DNA from: Candidatus Mailhella merdavium
Lineage (GTDB): Bacteria > Desulfobacterota > Desulfovibrionia > Desulfovibrionales > Desulfovibrionaceae
NCBI GenBank assembly: GCA_019119045.1
Contig: DWXS01000042.1
Span: 62,001-126,000 of the forward strand
DNA length: 64,000 nt
Reading direction: 5' to 3'
The position numbers and the translations under genes were made by a program. How positions within the stretch are numbered: position 1 is the stretch's first letter; the number at the start of each line of letters is the position of its first letter. Below, piece by piece: positions 1 through 9,523 of the stretch. The notes below the pieces were generated by a model, which did no database searches, was not told the DNA's origin, and saw nothing but the letters and a program-made list of their open reading frames with translations.

Positions 1-273
1 GGCATAGGCGGCAATATGGAACTTGCCGCATTGTGTGCCAAGCGCGCCGCCGCACGCGACGTGGGCACGGTCAATCAGGATCCGCGCTATGCCGCTCTGG
101 AACGCGAATTTCTGGAAATGATCAATAATACCGGCATAGGCCCCCAGGGGCTGGGAGGTCTGACCACCGCCGTGGCCGTCCATATCGAATGGGCGCCGAC
201 TCATATTGCTTCTCTGCCTGTTGCCGTCAATATCAACTGCAACGCGGCAAGGCACGCCGAAACCATCCTTTAG
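1..273 (+). CDS. Fumarate hydratase class I, alpha subunit (C-terminal part)
   Basis: The reading frame is open from the first base of the window and stops at 271-273, so only about 90 C-terminal residues are present. They match the end of the N-terminal (alpha, Fe-S) domain of class I fumarases and L(+)-tartrate dehydratases: a GIGGN stretch at the very start, then NNTGIGPQGLGG and a closing HxEWAPTHIASLPVAVNxNC-type tail. The family holds a 4Fe-4S cluster and hydrates fumarate to malate in the cytoplasm. The beta subunit begins 8 nt downstream, so the two are one translational unit. Fumarase is preferred over tartrate dehydratase because malic enzyme follows; the substrate itself is not visible in the sequence. 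Confidence 0.88.
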   Translation, partial: GIGGNMELAALCAKRAAARDVGTVNQDPRYAALEREFLEMINNTGIGPQGLGGLTTAVAVHIEWAPTHIASLPVAVNINCNAARHAETIL

Positions 274-281
274 GAGGGACT

Positions 282-848
282 ATGTCGGAAGATCAGATCA
301 AGCGCATCCGCGCCCCTTTTGACGAGGAAACAGCCCGCTCCCTCAGGGCCGGCGACAGAGTTCTGATTTCGGGTACCGTACTGGCCGCCCGTGATGCCGC
401 CCACAAGAAAATGGTGGAAGCTCTGGACAGGGGCGAGGCTTTACCGACGGATTTGCATGGAGCCGTCATCTACTATGTCGGCCCTACTCCGGCAAAGCCG
501 GGACAGGTTATCGGCGCTGCCGGGCCGACCACGTCCGGACGCATGGACGCTGATGCCCCCCGTCTCATTGAACAGGGGCTTAAAGGCATGATCGGCAAAG
601 GCTACCGCAAACCTGAAGTCGTCGAAGCCATGAAAGCACATGAAGTGCCCTATCTTGCAGCCGTAGGCGGGGCCGGAGCCCTTATTTCCCGCTGCATAAA
701 AAAATATACCGTGCTGGCCTACGAAGAACTGGGGCCGGAAGCTCTGGCTGCCATGGAGGTGGAGGATTTTCCGGCCATTGTGGTTATCGACTGTCTGGGC
801 AACAACTATTATGAAACAGGACAGCGGCCTTACAGAAAACTGCCGTAA
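282..848 (+). CDS. Fumarate hydratase class I, beta subunit
   Basis: 188 residues. The ATG at 282 is preceded by GGAGGG overlapping the alpha-subunit stop region; longer open frames upstream lack such a site. The protein is the C-terminal (beta) domain of class I fumarase: an early LRAGDRVLISGTVLAARDAAHKK block, a GPTTSGRMD stretch near residue 85, and a central YLAAVGGAGALIS segment. It pairs with the alpha subunit encoded 8 nt upstream to make the split two-subunit enzyme common in anaerobes. Malic enzyme follows about 120 nt later, which suggests a malate/fumarate module. Tartrate dehydratase is a possible alternative substrate assignment. Confidence 0.9.
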   Translation: MSEDQIKRIRAPFDEETARSLRAGDRVLISGTVLAARDAAHKKMVEALDRGEALPTDLHGAVIYYVGPTPAKPGQVIGAAGPTTSGRMDADAPRLIEQGLKGMIGKGYRKPEVVEAMKAHEVPYLAAVGGAGALISRCIKKYTVLAYEELGPEALAAMEVEDFPAIVVIDCLGNNYYETGQRPYRKLP

Positions 849-967
849 GCAGGATCGCCGCTCTGAGATGCGACAGAAGACCGCCCCTCCGTCCATGTGC
901 GGGACGACAACACTGGGGAGCCGTGAAGACTCCCATAACCTCAACCTGCCCTCGTAAGGGAAAGCTC

Positions 968-2296
968 ATGGCATTGTACACAAAAGAGGAAGCTCTGGCC
1001 TATCACAGAGATCCCCGCCCCGGAAAACTGGAAGTTGTTCTGACAAAACCCTTTGCCAACCAGAAAGACCTCTCTCTGGCCTATTCGCCCGGCGTGGCCG
1101 AAGCCTGCATGGAAATATATCGCGACCCCGCCAAAGCCGCTCTCTATACCGGCCGCTCCAATCTCGTGGCCGTGGTCAGCAACGGTACGGCTGTGCTGGG
1201 TCTCGGCGACATAGGGCCGCTGGCAGGCAAACCCGTCATGGAAGGCAAGGGCGTGCTGTTCAAGCACTTCGCCGGAATCGACGTTTATGACATCAACCTG
1301 GATGCCAAAGATCCCGATAAACTGATTGAGATTGTTCAGGCCCTCGAACCCACCTTCGGCGGCATCAACCTCGAAGACATCAAGGCTCCGGAATGCTTCT
1401 ACATTGAACGGGAACTGAAGAAAAAAATGAGCATTCCCGTCTTCCACGATGATCAGCACGGAACAGCCATCATCTCCGGGGCCGCACTGCTCAACGCCTG
1501 CGAAATAAGCGGCCGCAAGCTTGAGGAAGTGCGCGTAGTCACGGTAGGAGCGGGAGCAGCAGGCATAGCCTGCGCCGAATTTTATTGCAGTCTCGGCGTC
1601 CAGCGGGAAAATATCTTCATGTTTGATTCCCGCGGCCTGATCCATCAGGGACGCAAGGATCTGAACGAATACAAGGCGCGCTTTGCCCAGAAACAGGATA
1701 TGGGCGATCTGGCGGCCTGCATGAAGGGCGCCCATCTCTTCCTCGGCCTGTCCAAGGGCAATCTGGTCTCGCAGGATATGGTGCGCTCCATGGCTTCGCA
1801 TCCCGTCATCTTCGCCATGGCCAACCCCGTACCGGAAATCACCTATGAAGCCGCCAAGGAGGCCAGACCCGACTGCATCATGGGTACAGGACGCTCCGAC
1901 TATCCGAACCAGATCAACAACGTCTCCGGTTTTCCCTATATTTTCCGGGGCGCGCTGGACGTCGAGGCAACGGAAATCAACGAAGCCATGAAGGTGGCGG
2001 CCACACGTGCGCTGGCGGCGCTGGCCAAGGAACCTGTCCTGCCGGAAATTCTGGAAGCCTATAATCTGAAGACTCTCGAATTCGGCGTCGATTATGTCAT
2101 TCCCAAACCGCTCGATCCGCGTATTCTGACCACGATGACCCCCGCAGTGGCGCAGGCCGCCATGACCAGCGGCGTGGCGCGCCGACCTCTGGAAAATCCG
2201 GAAGCCTACGCTCGGCAGGTGGCCGACCGCGTCAGAAAATCCAACGAACGCATTGAATCCATCATCCGCAGCTACCAGAACGAACTGAAGGACTGA
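968..2296 (+). CDS. Malic enzyme (malate to pyruvate, NAD(P)-dependent)
   Basis: 442 residues. The ATG at 968 has an AAGGGA site just before it; an in-frame ATG at 923 would add 15 residues that look non-conserved. Family landmarks are [11 protein letters not shown] near residue 33, the metal-site region with [10 protein letters not shown] around 160, a nucleotide-binding [11 protein letters not shown] near 195, and [13 protein letters not shown] near 315. The length is that of the short bacterial form without the phosphotransacetylase-like extension. It decarboxylates malate to pyruvate in the cytoplasm. With fumarase directly upstream this forms a route from fumarate to pyruvate. Coenzyme preference cannot be read with confidence. 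A strong terminator follows at 2327. Confidence 0.92.
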   Translation: MALYTKEEALAYHRDPRPGKLEVVLTKPFANQKDLSLAYSPGVAEACMEIYRDPAKAALYTGRSNLVAVVSNGTAVLGLGDIGPLAGKPVMEGKGVLFKHFAGIDVYDINLDAKDPDKLIEIVQALEPTFGGINLEDIKAPECFYIERELKKKMSIPVFHDDQHGTAIISGAALLNACEISGRKLEEVRVVTVGAGAAGIACAEFYCSLGVQRENIFMFDSRGLIHQGRKDLNEYKARFAQKQDMGDLAACMKGAHLFLGLSKGNLVSQDMVRSMASHPVIFAMANPVPEITYEAAKEARPDCIMGTGRSDYPNQINNVSGFPYIFRGALDVEATEINEAMKVAATRALAALAKEPVLPEILEAYNLKTLEFGVDYVIPKPLDPRILTTMTPAVAQAAMTSGVARRPLENPEAYARQVADRVRKSNERIESIIRSYQNELKD

Positions 2297-2326
2297 TTTC
2301 CGGGCGGACGCTGTTTCGCCTGATAC

Positions 2327-2353
2327 GGGCCGCCGCATGGCGGCCCTTTTTTT
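2327..2353 (+). terminator. Rho-independent terminator after malic enzyme
   Basis: An 8-bp perfect GC stem (2327-2334 with 2339-2346), a GCAT loop and seven T residues at 2347-2353, placed 30 nt after the malic enzyme stop codon. Confidence 0.9.
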
Positions 2354-2358
2354 ACTTG

Positions 2359-2499
2359 GAGCATGTTCGTCGTGAACATGCTTCCAGAGTCAAACGGAGC
2401 GAGACTCCCTCCGAGGCCGACAAGCCGCATGTACTTGCGGCGTAGCCACCCGGCGGGCAGCCCGCAGGACGTACAGGTATGGACGGCAGCGCAGGCTCC
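2359..2499 (+). repeat. Dispersed intergenic repeat, copy A
   Basis: One of five related elements in the window (others at 24667, 48124, 50945 and 55797). It opens with a palindrome, GCATGTTC / GAACATGC (2361-2368 with 2374-2381), then an AGAGTC...GGAGCGAGACT core, an ACTTGCGGCGTAGCCA block and a GGGCAGCCCGCAGG block. It is closest to copy D, with which it shares the palindrome and both later blocks. It lies just after the malic enzyme terminator, in that gene's orientation. No reading frame in it looks coding. Confidence 0.75.
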
Positions 2500-2580
2500 A
2501 GAGGAGGCCTGAAGCCTGCAAGCTGGACGGGGTCTGCCGGCAGATATATTCAGGAGCAACATACCGGACTGTCGCTTTCA

Positions 2581-3324
2581 TCATCCCCATATGGCCCGGA
2601 CAAAAAGGATGCACGCAGCCAAGCTCAAAAAAACAAGAAGAATACGGGTGAACAGCTCGCGCCCGATATGCCTTCCCAGGCGAACCCCTACAACCTGGCC
2701 AAGGGAACACGCCGTCATGCCGATGAGGCTGATCCAGAACAGATCAAGATTATACAGGCCGGATGAAGCCTGTATGAATACGGCTCCCAGACCTGTAATC
2801 GCGTACATGACGCTCATGTTTCCCCGGGCACGGTTGGGCTCCCAGTGCCGGAGCAAAGCGTACACGCCGAGCGGCGCGCCGACCATGGCGACAGACGTGC
2901 TGACAATACCGCACACAATCCCTGCGGCAATCCCCAGAGGCACAGACTCGGAAATATGATATTCTGCCGTCTTCCGAAAAAGCTGAAGAAGGACAAACAG
3001 GGCAAGCATGGCGCTGATCATGAGTTCAAGCGTCACGACGGAAGCAATGTTCAGAACGACTCCACCGATGAGGCAGCCCGGAATGACCCCGACAGTAAGA
3101 TTCCGGATATCCTTCCAGGCACAGTCGCGACGGTAGGCCCACGAAAGATGCACGCATCCTCCAAGCCCGGTGAGACAGGACACAAGCACGGCGTCGCCGG
3201 GAGAAAGAACCGTCGTCAGAATGGGCATGGCAATCATGATTGCTCCGATGCCCGTGGCCCCTCCGATGATACCTCCCAAAAACCAGCCGCCGAATACCAC
3301 CGAACAAGTCAACAGAACATCCAT
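2581..3324 (-). CDS. TauE/SafE-family membrane transporter
   Basis: 247 residues, strongly hydrophobic with about seven or eight membrane segments. The N-terminal half has the family-type glycine-rich helix with GGIIGGATGIGAI; the second half has GIAAGIVCGIVSTSVAMVGAPL, the repeat of that motif typical of TauE/SafE (formerly DUF81) proteins. The family is linked to export or uptake of sulfite, sulfoacetate or other organosulfur anions across the inner membrane. Start chosen at 3324 with GGAG 8 nt upstream. It is a lone gene on this strand, convergent with malic enzyme and separated from it by repeat copy A, so the context gives no substrate. Confidence 0.85.
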   Translation of the reverse strand: MDVLLTCSVVFGGWFLGGIIGGATGIGAIMIAMPILTTVLSPGDAVLVSCLTGLGGCVHLSWAYRRDCAWKDIRNLTVGVIPGCLIGGVVLNIASVVTLELMISAMLALFVLLQLFRKTAEYHISESVPLGIAAGIVCGIVSTSVAMVGAPLGVYALLRHWEPNRARGNMSVMYAITGLGAVFIQASSGLYNLDLFWISLIGMTACSLGQVVGVRLGRHIGRELFTRILLVFLSLAACILFVRAIWG

Positions 3325-3460
3325 TCATGAACTCCGAACCAAAAACATTGCAGACGGGATCTTTCTTCTGACCCGGGAAAAATAGTATTACCCTGAATCG
3401 CCGCTGTCCACATGATGCGGCAGGTACGGCTCCGTCGGGCCGGTTGCAGCGCAAAAACAT

Positions 3461-3492
3461 ATAAAGAAGGGGAGGCCCGAAGGTCTCCCCTT
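3461..3492 (-). terminator. Probable terminator after the chemoreceptor gene
   Basis: On the minus strand an 8-bp AAGGGGAG / CTCCCCTT stem (3467-3474 with 3485-3492) sits about 30 nt past the stop at 3522 and is followed by a short CTTTAT tract. The T-run is weak. Confidence 0.6.
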
Positions 3493-3521
3493 ATCTTGCG
3501 TGTGAATCAGCCTTTCCTTAA

Positions 3522-5642
3522 TCAGGCACGCTTCATGTCTTCAATCAGGCGGCTGAGATTTTGAGCCTGAGCGGCAAGATCATTAATGGCCATGCTGGCC
3601 TGCCCCATGGCCTGCGCCACTTCTCCGGAAATTCTGTTTACTTCCTCGATGCTCTGATTGATTTCCTCACTGGCGGCGGACTGTTCCTCGCTGGCGGCCG
3701 CAATGGCGTTCACCTGATCGGCCGTGGCGTCGGCATTGCCAACAATACCTTCCAGGGCCTGCCCGGACTGCTGGGCCAGCTCCGTGGACTGGGCAATCTG
3801 TTCGACGGCATCTTCCACGCTTTTCACACTCTTGGCCGTACTTTCCTGTATGGCGGCCACGGCGGCGCCCACCTCGTTGGTGGAGGCCATGGTTTTTTCC
3901 GCCAGCTTGCGTACTTCATCAGCCACAACCGCGAATCCGCGCCCCGCTTCACCGGCTCTGGCCGCTTCAATGGCGGCGTTCAACGCCAGCAGGTTGGTCT
4001 GATCCGCTATGTCGGAAATCATGCTCATGATATTGGAAATGGATTCCGCATGACGGTTGAGCGCTTCCATATCCGTTTTCAGCTCCAGCGAAGCCTTATG
4101 GACACGTTCCGTACTTTCCAGCGACTGACGTACGATCTCTGCGCCATGACTTGCCTGTTGCTTGGTTTCCGAAGACATCTGCGCCGTGGAACTGGCATTT
4201 TTGGCCACTTCCTGCACGGTGGAGTTCATTTCGTTCATGGCCGTAGCTGCTTCGGCAAGGCGTTCGGCCGAATGTCGGGCACTCTTGTCCGACTGTTCAA
4301 TCTGGGCAGAAAGTTCCGTAGACGCCGAAGAAATGGCATCCACCACGCTTTCCAACTGGTTGGCCGCAGCCAGCATACCTTCCTTCTTGGCGCTTTCGGC
4401 ACGACGGGCGGCTTCTTCCGCGCGGCCCATGGCTTCCTTCGCCTCGGCACTGGCCTTTTCCGCCTCTTCCGATTTACGGTGAGCTTCAGAAATACTCTGC
4501 TTCAGACTGACAACCATGGCGCGGAGGTCATCCGCCAGCATACCGGTCTCGTCCTTGCTATGCACATCCAGTTCACGTTCAAGATCTCCGCCTGCCACTG
4601 CCCGTGCAAAAGCCTGCGTGCGAATAAGAGGATTGACCACCATGCGGGTGATGAGCAGAGCCAGAGCCAGACCAACCACCAGCACGGAACAGAGCAGAAT
4701 CGTAATCATGTGCGTGGACGAAGAAAGCGTCGCAGCCGCATCGTTGACTGTCTGTGTAGTATTGGACGTGGTCAGTTCGATAATACCTTCGGACTGCTTT
4801 ACCAGATCAAGATAAAGGGCAACGCGGGCGCTTGCCTGACTCATGCTCTTTTCCTGACTGTCCGCCAGTTTTCCGGCCAGTTCGACAAGCTGCTGATAGG
4901 CTTCGGCACCGCTGTCGAACAGATCGAGACATTCCTGACGAACCAGACGGGTGCGCACGGTCTTCGCATCTTCAAGAATGGCGGGCAGACTTTCTCGCAC
5001 GTTTTTAAGCAGTGAAGCATCGCTGTTGCGTTCCGCGAGGAGCAACTGTTCCAGCACCGCGGCCAGACGGGCATAGACGGAAGACGTATCCGCCATGTTC
5101 ATGGTATATGTGGCCGCAGTACTCAGATTTCCGGCATTCAGGAAGTCACGCTGCGTGCTGCTCATGGCCCGGATCATTTCCTCAAGCTTCCCGAGGGCGA
5201 CTCTGCCGACTTCCACGATCTTCATCGTGGTTTCGTTGATTTCCCGCGTACTCAGAACCTGATCGTCGATAATGCTTTCATATCTGTCCAGATCGGCGCT
5301 GAATTTATCAAGAAATTTCGCCGTATTTTCGTAATATACCTTCTCGTTGAATTCCCTCACCTGGGCAACATTCGCACGCAGCTTCTTGAGATAGTCATAG
5401 GTTGCCGTCAGTGTGTTCTCATCACCTGTATCAGAAAACGCGCGAGCATTATAGGCGGCCATCAACAGGTTCTTCTGCAGATCGTTGTATACGATCAGAC
5501 GGGGCACGCGATCCTCGGCGATATTATTGGACGCGGTCACGCCGCTGTTCATGGCTCGTATGGCCAGGAAGCCTACAGCCAAGGCCAGCAGGAGGACGAT
5601 AGAAAACCCTCCACCTATTTTCTTCCCCAAGGTAAGATTCAT
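3522..5642 (-). CDS. Methyl-accepting chemotaxis protein
   Basis: 706 residues. The ATG at 5642 has AAGGAG 7 nt upstream; a start at 5729 would add 29 polar residues ahead of the first membrane helix and lacks this site. Layout: TM1 at about 12-30, a mostly helical periplasmic sensor at 31-310, TM2 at 312-334, HAMP at about 335-385, a long Ala/Glu-rich coiled coil, then the signalling domain with the conserved hairpin tip (residues 544-583, including [19 protein letters not shown]). The large helical sensor suggests a small-molecule ligand, but none can be named. It acts at the inner membrane through CheA/CheW. A sigma-28-like -10 element lies upstream. It is monocistronic. Confidence 0.95.
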   Translation of the reverse strand: MNLTLGKKIGGGFSIVLLLALAVGFLAIRAMNSGVTASNNIAEDRVPRLIVYNDLQKNLLMAAYNARAFSDTGDENTLTATYDYLKKLRANVAQVREFNEKVYYENTAKFLDKFSADLDRYESIIDDQVLSTREINETTMKIVEVGRVALGKLEEMIRAMSSTQRDFLNAGNLSTAATYTMNMADTSSVYARLAAVLEQLLLAERNSDASLLKNVRESLPAILEDAKTVRTRLVRQECLDLFDSGAEAYQQLVELAGKLADSQEKSMSQASARVALYLDLVKQSEGIIELTTSNTTQTVNDAAATLSSSTHMITILLCSVLVVGLALALLITRMVVNPLIRTQAFARAVAGGDLERELDVHSKDETGMLADDLRAMVVSLKQSISEAHRKSEEAEKASAEAKEAMGRAEEAARRAESAKKEGMLAAANQLESVVDAISSASTELSAQIEQSDKSARHSAERLAEAATAMNEMNSTVQEVAKNASSTAQMSSETKQQASHGAEIVRQSLESTERVHKASLELKTDMEALNRHAESISNIMSMISDIADQTNLLALNAAIEAARAGEAGRGFAVVADEVRKLAEKTMASTNEVGAAVAAIQESTAKSVKSVEDAVEQIAQSTELAQQSGQALEGIVGNADATADQVNAIAAASEEQSAASEEINQSIEEVNRISGEVAQAMGQASMAINDLAAQAQNLSRLIEDMKRA

Positions 5643-5750
5643 ATGCACTCCTTCTCTTCGCCGGAAAACGTGACGGGGCGATGCGTTCCGGATCTTGCGG
5701 GCTGCGGCCGGGACCTTTATCCCGAACACTGCTTCTTGATTCAGCCTTTT

Positions 5751-5758
5751 CTATCGGC
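5751..5758 (-). promoter_or_regulatory. Sigma-28 (FliA)-like -10 element upstream of the chemoreceptor
   Basis: The minus strand reads GCCGATAG, 7 of 8 matches to the FliA -10 consensus GCCGATAA, about 110 nt before the chemoreceptor start. The expected -35 (TAAAGTTT) is poorly matched at the usual 11-nt spacing, so this rests on the -10 alone. Flagellar sigma control of chemoreceptors is well established. Confidence 0.45.
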
Positions 5759-5820
5759 ACATTTTCAAATAAATAAAGGGCATCAGAAAAGTTAAGTCCG
5801 GACATTCCTCCTATGCAAGC

Positions 5821-6840
5821 TCAGTCTTCCATGAAGACAGGAGGGACATGCCCCATAGTGGCAACCATGACAGCCTTGATTGTATGCATCCTGTTTTCTG
5901 CCTCATCAAAAACAACGGAGGCCGGAGACTCAAATACCTCTTCCGTCACTTCCAGTCCGTCGAGGCCGAATTTTTGATAGATCATTTCTCCCACGCTGGT
6001 TTCCCGGTTATGGAAAGCCGGCAGACAGTGAAGAAATTTGCAATCCGGATTTCCCGTCAACTCCATGGCCCGGGCATTGACCTGATAGGGAAGAAGAAGT
6101 TCGATGCGTTCTTTCCACACTTCGTCCGGTTCCCCCATGGACACCCACACATCTGTATAAAGAAAATCACAGCCCTTCACACCCTCGGCCACATCGTCGG
6201 TACAGATGATTTCCGCCCCCGTGATTGCGGCAGTCTCGCGAGCCCTGCGCTGCACCTCCTCCGAAGTCTGGAGGGCAGCGGGGGCAACGGAGCGAAATTT
6301 CATGCCCATTTTCGCCGCCCCCATCATCAGAGAATTGCCCATGTTGTAGCGGGCGTCGCCGAGATAGGCGAAGGTTATTTCGGAAAGCGGTTTGTGGCAG
6401 TGTTCGCGCATGGTCAGAAAGTCTGCCAGAATCTGCGTGGGATGCGCTTCGTTGGTCAGTCCGTTCCAGACAGGAACGGAGGCATGACGAGCCAGTTCTT
6501 CCACAATATTCTGACCATGACCGCGGTATTCAATCCCGTCAAACATACGCGAAAGAACCCGGGCCGTATCCGCCATGGATTCCTTTTTCCCTATCTGAGA
6601 TCCCGCTCCAAGCAGCGTGCAGTGGGCTCCCTGATCATAGGCCGCCGTTTCAAAAGAACAGCGGGTACGGGTAGAATCCTTCTCAAAAATGAGGGCGATG
6701 CGTCGTCCTTCCAGCAGACGCGGCTCCGTGCCATGTCTGCGCGCCGCCTTGAGACGCGCCGCTAGCTCGAGCAGGAAGCCCAGTTCCATCGGGCTGTAAT
6801 CCGCAATTTTCAAAAAATGTCTGCCGGTCAGCTGGATCAT
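5821..6840 (-). CDS. argF: Ornithine carbamoyltransferase
   Basis: 339 residues, full length. It joins carbamoyl phosphate to ornithine to give citrulline in the cytoplasm. Visible signatures: the carbamoyl-phosphate loop STRTR at 56-60, HPTQ at 133-136, the ornithine loop SMGE at 234-237 and the catalytic HCLPA at 271-275. AAGGAG lies just before the ATG, inside the end of the upstream gene. The upstream partner is an N-acetylglutamate synthase-like protein 15 nt away, which points to the biosynthetic role (argF) rather than catabolic arcB. Confidence 0.95.
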   Translation of the reverse strand: MIQLTGRHFLKIADYSPMELGFLLELAARLKAARRHGTEPRLLEGRRIALIFEKDSTRTRCSFETAAYDQGAHCTLLGAGSQIGKKESMADTARVLSRMFDGIEYRGHGQNIVEELARHASVPVWNGLTNEAHPTQILADFLTMREHCHKPLSEITFAYLGDARYNMGNSLMMGAAKMGMKFRSVAPAALQTSEEVQRRARETAAITGAEIICTDDVAEGVKGCDFLYTDVWVSMGEPDEVWKERIELLLPYQVNARAMELTGNPDCKFLHCLPAFHNRETSVGEMIYQKFGLDGLEVTEEVFESPASVVFDEAENRMHTIKAVMVATMGHVPPVFMED

Positions 6841-6855
6841 GAAAGACTCCTTGGC

Positions 6856-7455
6856 TCATTCAGGAGAGGAAAACAGGGGGCGAATCATTCCGACTTCGTC
6901 ACACTTGTAATATTTCGGGCACTTACTGCATTCCGCCCAGACTACGGGAGGGAGCTGTTCCCGGGGAATGACGGAAAATTCAAGACTGCGGAAAAAGCCT
7001 TCGGCCAGCGTAAAGGTAAAAGCCCGCTGCACATCAAGTCGTCTGGCGTCTTCGAGCAGGGCTTCCACCAGAGCCCGCCCGAGCCCGTTTTTCTGCAGAG
7101 CGGGATGCACCGCCACGGACCGAACCTCCGCAAGATCTTCCCACAGAACATGGAGACCGCCGCAGGCAACCACCCGTTCGGTGCCGTCCGATGCGGGCAT
7201 GGTCATGACCCTGTAGTCCTGAATACTCTGATATAGATAAAGAGGGCCACGGGCCAGCATGATACCCCGTGCGGCAAATTCGTTGATCAGGGCGGACATG
7301 CCGTTCACATCCCGGATGGAAGCCTTGCGTGGAGCGGAAATATCGCGAATACGACTCAAATCCAGTGCAAAAGGGCTGCTTTTACGCTCCTGTGCTTCTG
7401 CATCGGAAACCGCGCCGCATGTTACAGGGCGTGGAAGGGAAGAAGGGGAAGACAT
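6856..7455 (-). CDS. Short-form N-acetylglutamate synthase-like GNAT acetyltransferase
   Basis: 199 residues from the ATG at 7455 (AAGGA 8 nt upstream); a TTG at 7485 would add 10 residues. A GNAT fold covers about residues 45-170: RKASIRDVNGMSALINEF, then EVRSVAVHPALQKNGLGRALVE, the acetyl-CoA pyrophosphate loop of the family. A C-terminal cysteine cluster, CSKCPKYYKC, is typical of the argA-like acetyltransferases found in Deltaproteobacteria. It shares an operon with argF, 15 nt apart. The inference is that it makes N-acetylglutamate, the first step to arginine. About 45 N-terminal residues are low in predicted structure. Confidence 0.82.
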   Translation of the reverse strand: MSSPSSLPRPVTCGAVSDAEAQERKSSPFALDLSRIRDISAPRKASIRDVNGMSALINEFAARGIMLARGPLYLYQSIQDYRVMTMPASDGTERVVACGGLHVLWEDLAEVRSVAVHPALQKNGLGRALVEALLEDARRLDVQRAFTFTLAEGFFRSLEFSVIPREQLPPVVWAECSKCPKYYKCDEVGMIRPLFSSPE

Positions 7456-7803
7456 GGATTCATCCTTAGCAAACGGTAGTGACAAACATCATGAAAAACT
7501 GTTGACAGGCCCTGATGCGAAAGATGCAGCGTAATCCAGCAGAGGGGAGCTTGGCAAGCGTCATTCCGGGCATATTTCTGGCGGACGACAATTAATTGAA
7601 ATACAGAATGTGCAGCTTGAAACTACAGCCGGAAATACCTATCTCCGTTCCATAAACGAACCCTTTCCATGTTCTGCCTCTGCAGAAACAAGTCTGTGCA
7701 TGAAGGGGAACATGCACTCATGAAGTTCACGCTGGCATTTCGCAACTCGTTGCGGAATACGACACGGAAAACACTCTTCAGCATATTCAGAGGAGGCAAT
7801 CAA
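7456..7803. other. Intergenic region between the arginine operon and a DksA-like gene
   Basis: 348 bp separating divergent genes. It should hold promoters for both, but no hexamer pair with good spacing was found; an isolated TTGACA at 7502-7507 has no convincing -10 partner. AGGAGG at about 7791 is the ribosome site of the next gene. No coding signal seen. Confidence 0.4.
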
Positions 7804-8070
7804 ATGGCCACAGGATGGGCTGACGACGGCGCAGTCAACGATCAAATCAGAGATTCTGTTCTGGATGAAGTTATGCGGGCCAGAAACTGCCTGCCCGACG
7901 GAGAAGGCACGGAATACTGCACGTCGTGCGGAGAACTCATTCCCGAAGCCAGACGTAAAGCCTTGCCCGGAGTTCACCTCTGCGTCGAATGTCAGGAAGA
8001 GGAGGACAGAGAGCAGAGACCTGTCAGTCTGTATAATCGCCGGGGAAGCAAAGACAGTCAGCTGCGGTAG
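7804..8070 (+). CDS. Small DksA/TraR-type zinc-finger protein
   Basis: 88 residues. The ATG at 7804 has AGGAGG 8 nt upstream. The C-terminal half carries a C4 zinc finger, C39-x2-C42 and C60-x2-C63 (CTSCGE...LCVEC), as in DksA and TraR. The N-terminal part is short (MATGWADDGAVNDQIRD...) like TraR and phage homologues, so the long coiled coil that reaches into the RNA polymerase secondary channel in full DksA is mostly absent. Known TraR-like proteins act on RNA polymerase without ppGpp; whether this one does is inference. A true, full-length DksA is encoded at 28766. Confidence 0.85.
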   Translation: MATGWADDGAVNDQIRDSVLDEVMRARNCLPDGEGTEYCTSCGELIPEARRKALPGVHLCVECQEEEDREQRPVSLYNRRGSKDSQLR

Positions 8071-8230
8071 GCATTATCTTCCGCACGACACATTCCGCGA
8101 TGAAGGCGCGGCTGACCTGCAGGAGGCGGGCGCATCCCGACTCTGCTCCTCTCCTTCCCCTGTCTCCTGATTATTGCGTTCACCATGTCCGACGCCATCC
8201 GGAACGATGTTCTCTCCATGAACGCAACAA

Positions 8231-8255
8231 AGGGCGGAAAGATCTCTCCCGCCCT
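8231..8255 (-). terminator. Probable terminator after the diguanylate cyclase gene
   Basis: A 7-bp AGGGCGG / CCGCCCT stem (8231-8237 with 8249-8255) with an 11-nt loop. Read on the minus strand it is followed by a TTTGTTG tract and lies 35 nt past the cyclase stop codon. Confidence 0.5.
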
Positions 8256-8290
8256 CCGTGTTATGCCCGACTCAGGACAGCATCAGCTTG

Positions 8291-9319
8291 TCAGTGACTG
8301 GAAGCTATTCTGCCGGAATAGGCCGCTTCCGCCGTACCTCCAGTTTCCGCGACGGAACTTCTGCCGTATTTCTTGGCATCATACAGGTCCTTGTCGGCCC
8401 GGACATACAGACTATCGAAGTTGTCGCCCTCTTCATAGACGGCCAGCCCGATACTGCCCGTGAAAATATCCTTTGACTCCGGAATGGGAATGTTCAAAGC
8501 AGCCCGAAGACGCTCCGCAAGCTCATCAAGATCGTTGGGACGGCACTGGTAAACAAAAATCATGAACTCATCGCCCCCTACTCTGCCCAGCCAGGCCTTT
8601 CTGCCCTGGAAGGCTCCGCGAAGGGCCTTTCCCGTCTCCGCCAGCACATAGTCGCCGGTCAGATGCCCATAGGTATCGTTGACACTCTTGAAGTTGTCCA
8701 TATCAATCATGAACAGCGCACACTCCCCGGGTTTCGCCCATTCTCCGAGATAGCCGTTCACTTTTTCATTGAACGCGCTCTTGTTGTACAGCCCCGTCAG
8801 TTCGTCGGTTTCCGCCCTGCGCCTCAATTCTTCCAGCAGGGAACGCTCTTCCGTCGGTCTGCTCTCGAAACGGCGCGTGCGGAAGATGAGCCAGACAAAT
8901 ACCAGAAACATGCAGGCCGGAAGCACAGCTTCCGGAAGATCCGGGTCGAAGCGCATTCTTTCCAGATCATATATCTCATCCACAACCCAGAGTGCGGAAA
9001 GCAGCGCAAGAACCATGAGTCCGCCCCGTATCGCGCCGCCATGACGTACGGAGAGGGCCCGCAGAGTGGCGAAGGAAATCCCCCTCTGCCCGTCTTCCAG
9101 ACGAAAAAGACGCCCTTCCCCTCTGCAAAGTTCGCCCGCAAGCCAGAGCAATGTGGCGGCGCCTGCGGCCAGTATGGCTTCCGGCATATTCAGATCAAAT
9201 TCCCTATCTTCAACATCAAAGATTTCTAGCAGCATCCATACGCAGCTCAACGCCGCCAGAATCCTGAATATCAGGGAAGTGGAATTTCCACGCACGTTTT
9301 TCCTTTCCATACTCTTCAT
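8291..9319 (-). CDS. Membrane-anchored diguanylate cyclase (GGDEF)
   Basis: 342 residues from the ATG at 9319, which has GGAGGT 8 nt upstream (an ATG at 9376 lacks one). Four membrane helices, at about 14-34, 47-64, 98-116 and 131-147, form two similar two-helix units: residues 25-64 and 107-147 share the pattern of a W-containing helix, E-I-(F/Y)-D, a charged F-D loop and MPEA/LPEA leading into the next helix. The GGDEF domain spans about 165-320, with DELTGLYNK at 172-180 and GGDEF intact at 248-252, so cyclic di-GMP synthesis from GTP is expected. No RxxD inhibitory site is visible just before GGDEF. Monocistronic. Confidence 0.92.
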   Translation of the reverse strand: MKSMERKNVRGNSTSLIFRILAALSCVWMLLEIFDVEDREFDLNMPEAILAAGAATLLWLAGELCRGEGRLFRLEDGQRGISFATLRALSVRHGGAIRGGLMVLALLSALWVVDEIYDLERMRFDPDLPEAVLPACMFLVFVWLIFRTRRFESRPTEERSLLEELRRRAETDELTGLYNKSAFNEKVNGYLGEWAKPGECALFMIDMDNFKSVNDTYGHLTGDYVLAETGKALRGAFQGRKAWLGRVGGDEFMIFVYQCRPNDLDELAERLRAALNIPIPESKDIFTGSIGLAVYEEGDNFDSLYVRADKDLYDAKKYGRSSVAETGGTAEAAYSGRIASSH

Positions 9320-9458
9320 GCTGTCATACCTCCATTGCCTGAACCGACGGACATGCTTCGGCAATCTTTCCTCCATGTCATCAGGACGCCTCCATCATAG
9401 AAGGCGTGAAGTTAAGAAGAGGTTAAGGTCTGTGTGAATTATTTTTTTCAACATCCCA

Positions 9459-9486
9459 TTGACGCATAAAAATCCTGTATTACATA
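9459..9486 (+). promoter_or_regulatory. Sigma-70-like promoter for hsp20
   Basis: TTGACG at 9459-9464 and TACATA at 9481-9486 with a 16-nt spacer, about 40 nt before the hsp20 start codon. The -35 is good, the -10 weak. No CIRCE element was seen. Confidence 0.45.
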
Positions 9487-9523
9487 TAGGCTACAAAAGA
9501 TTTCCACATAGGAGGAAATTTAT

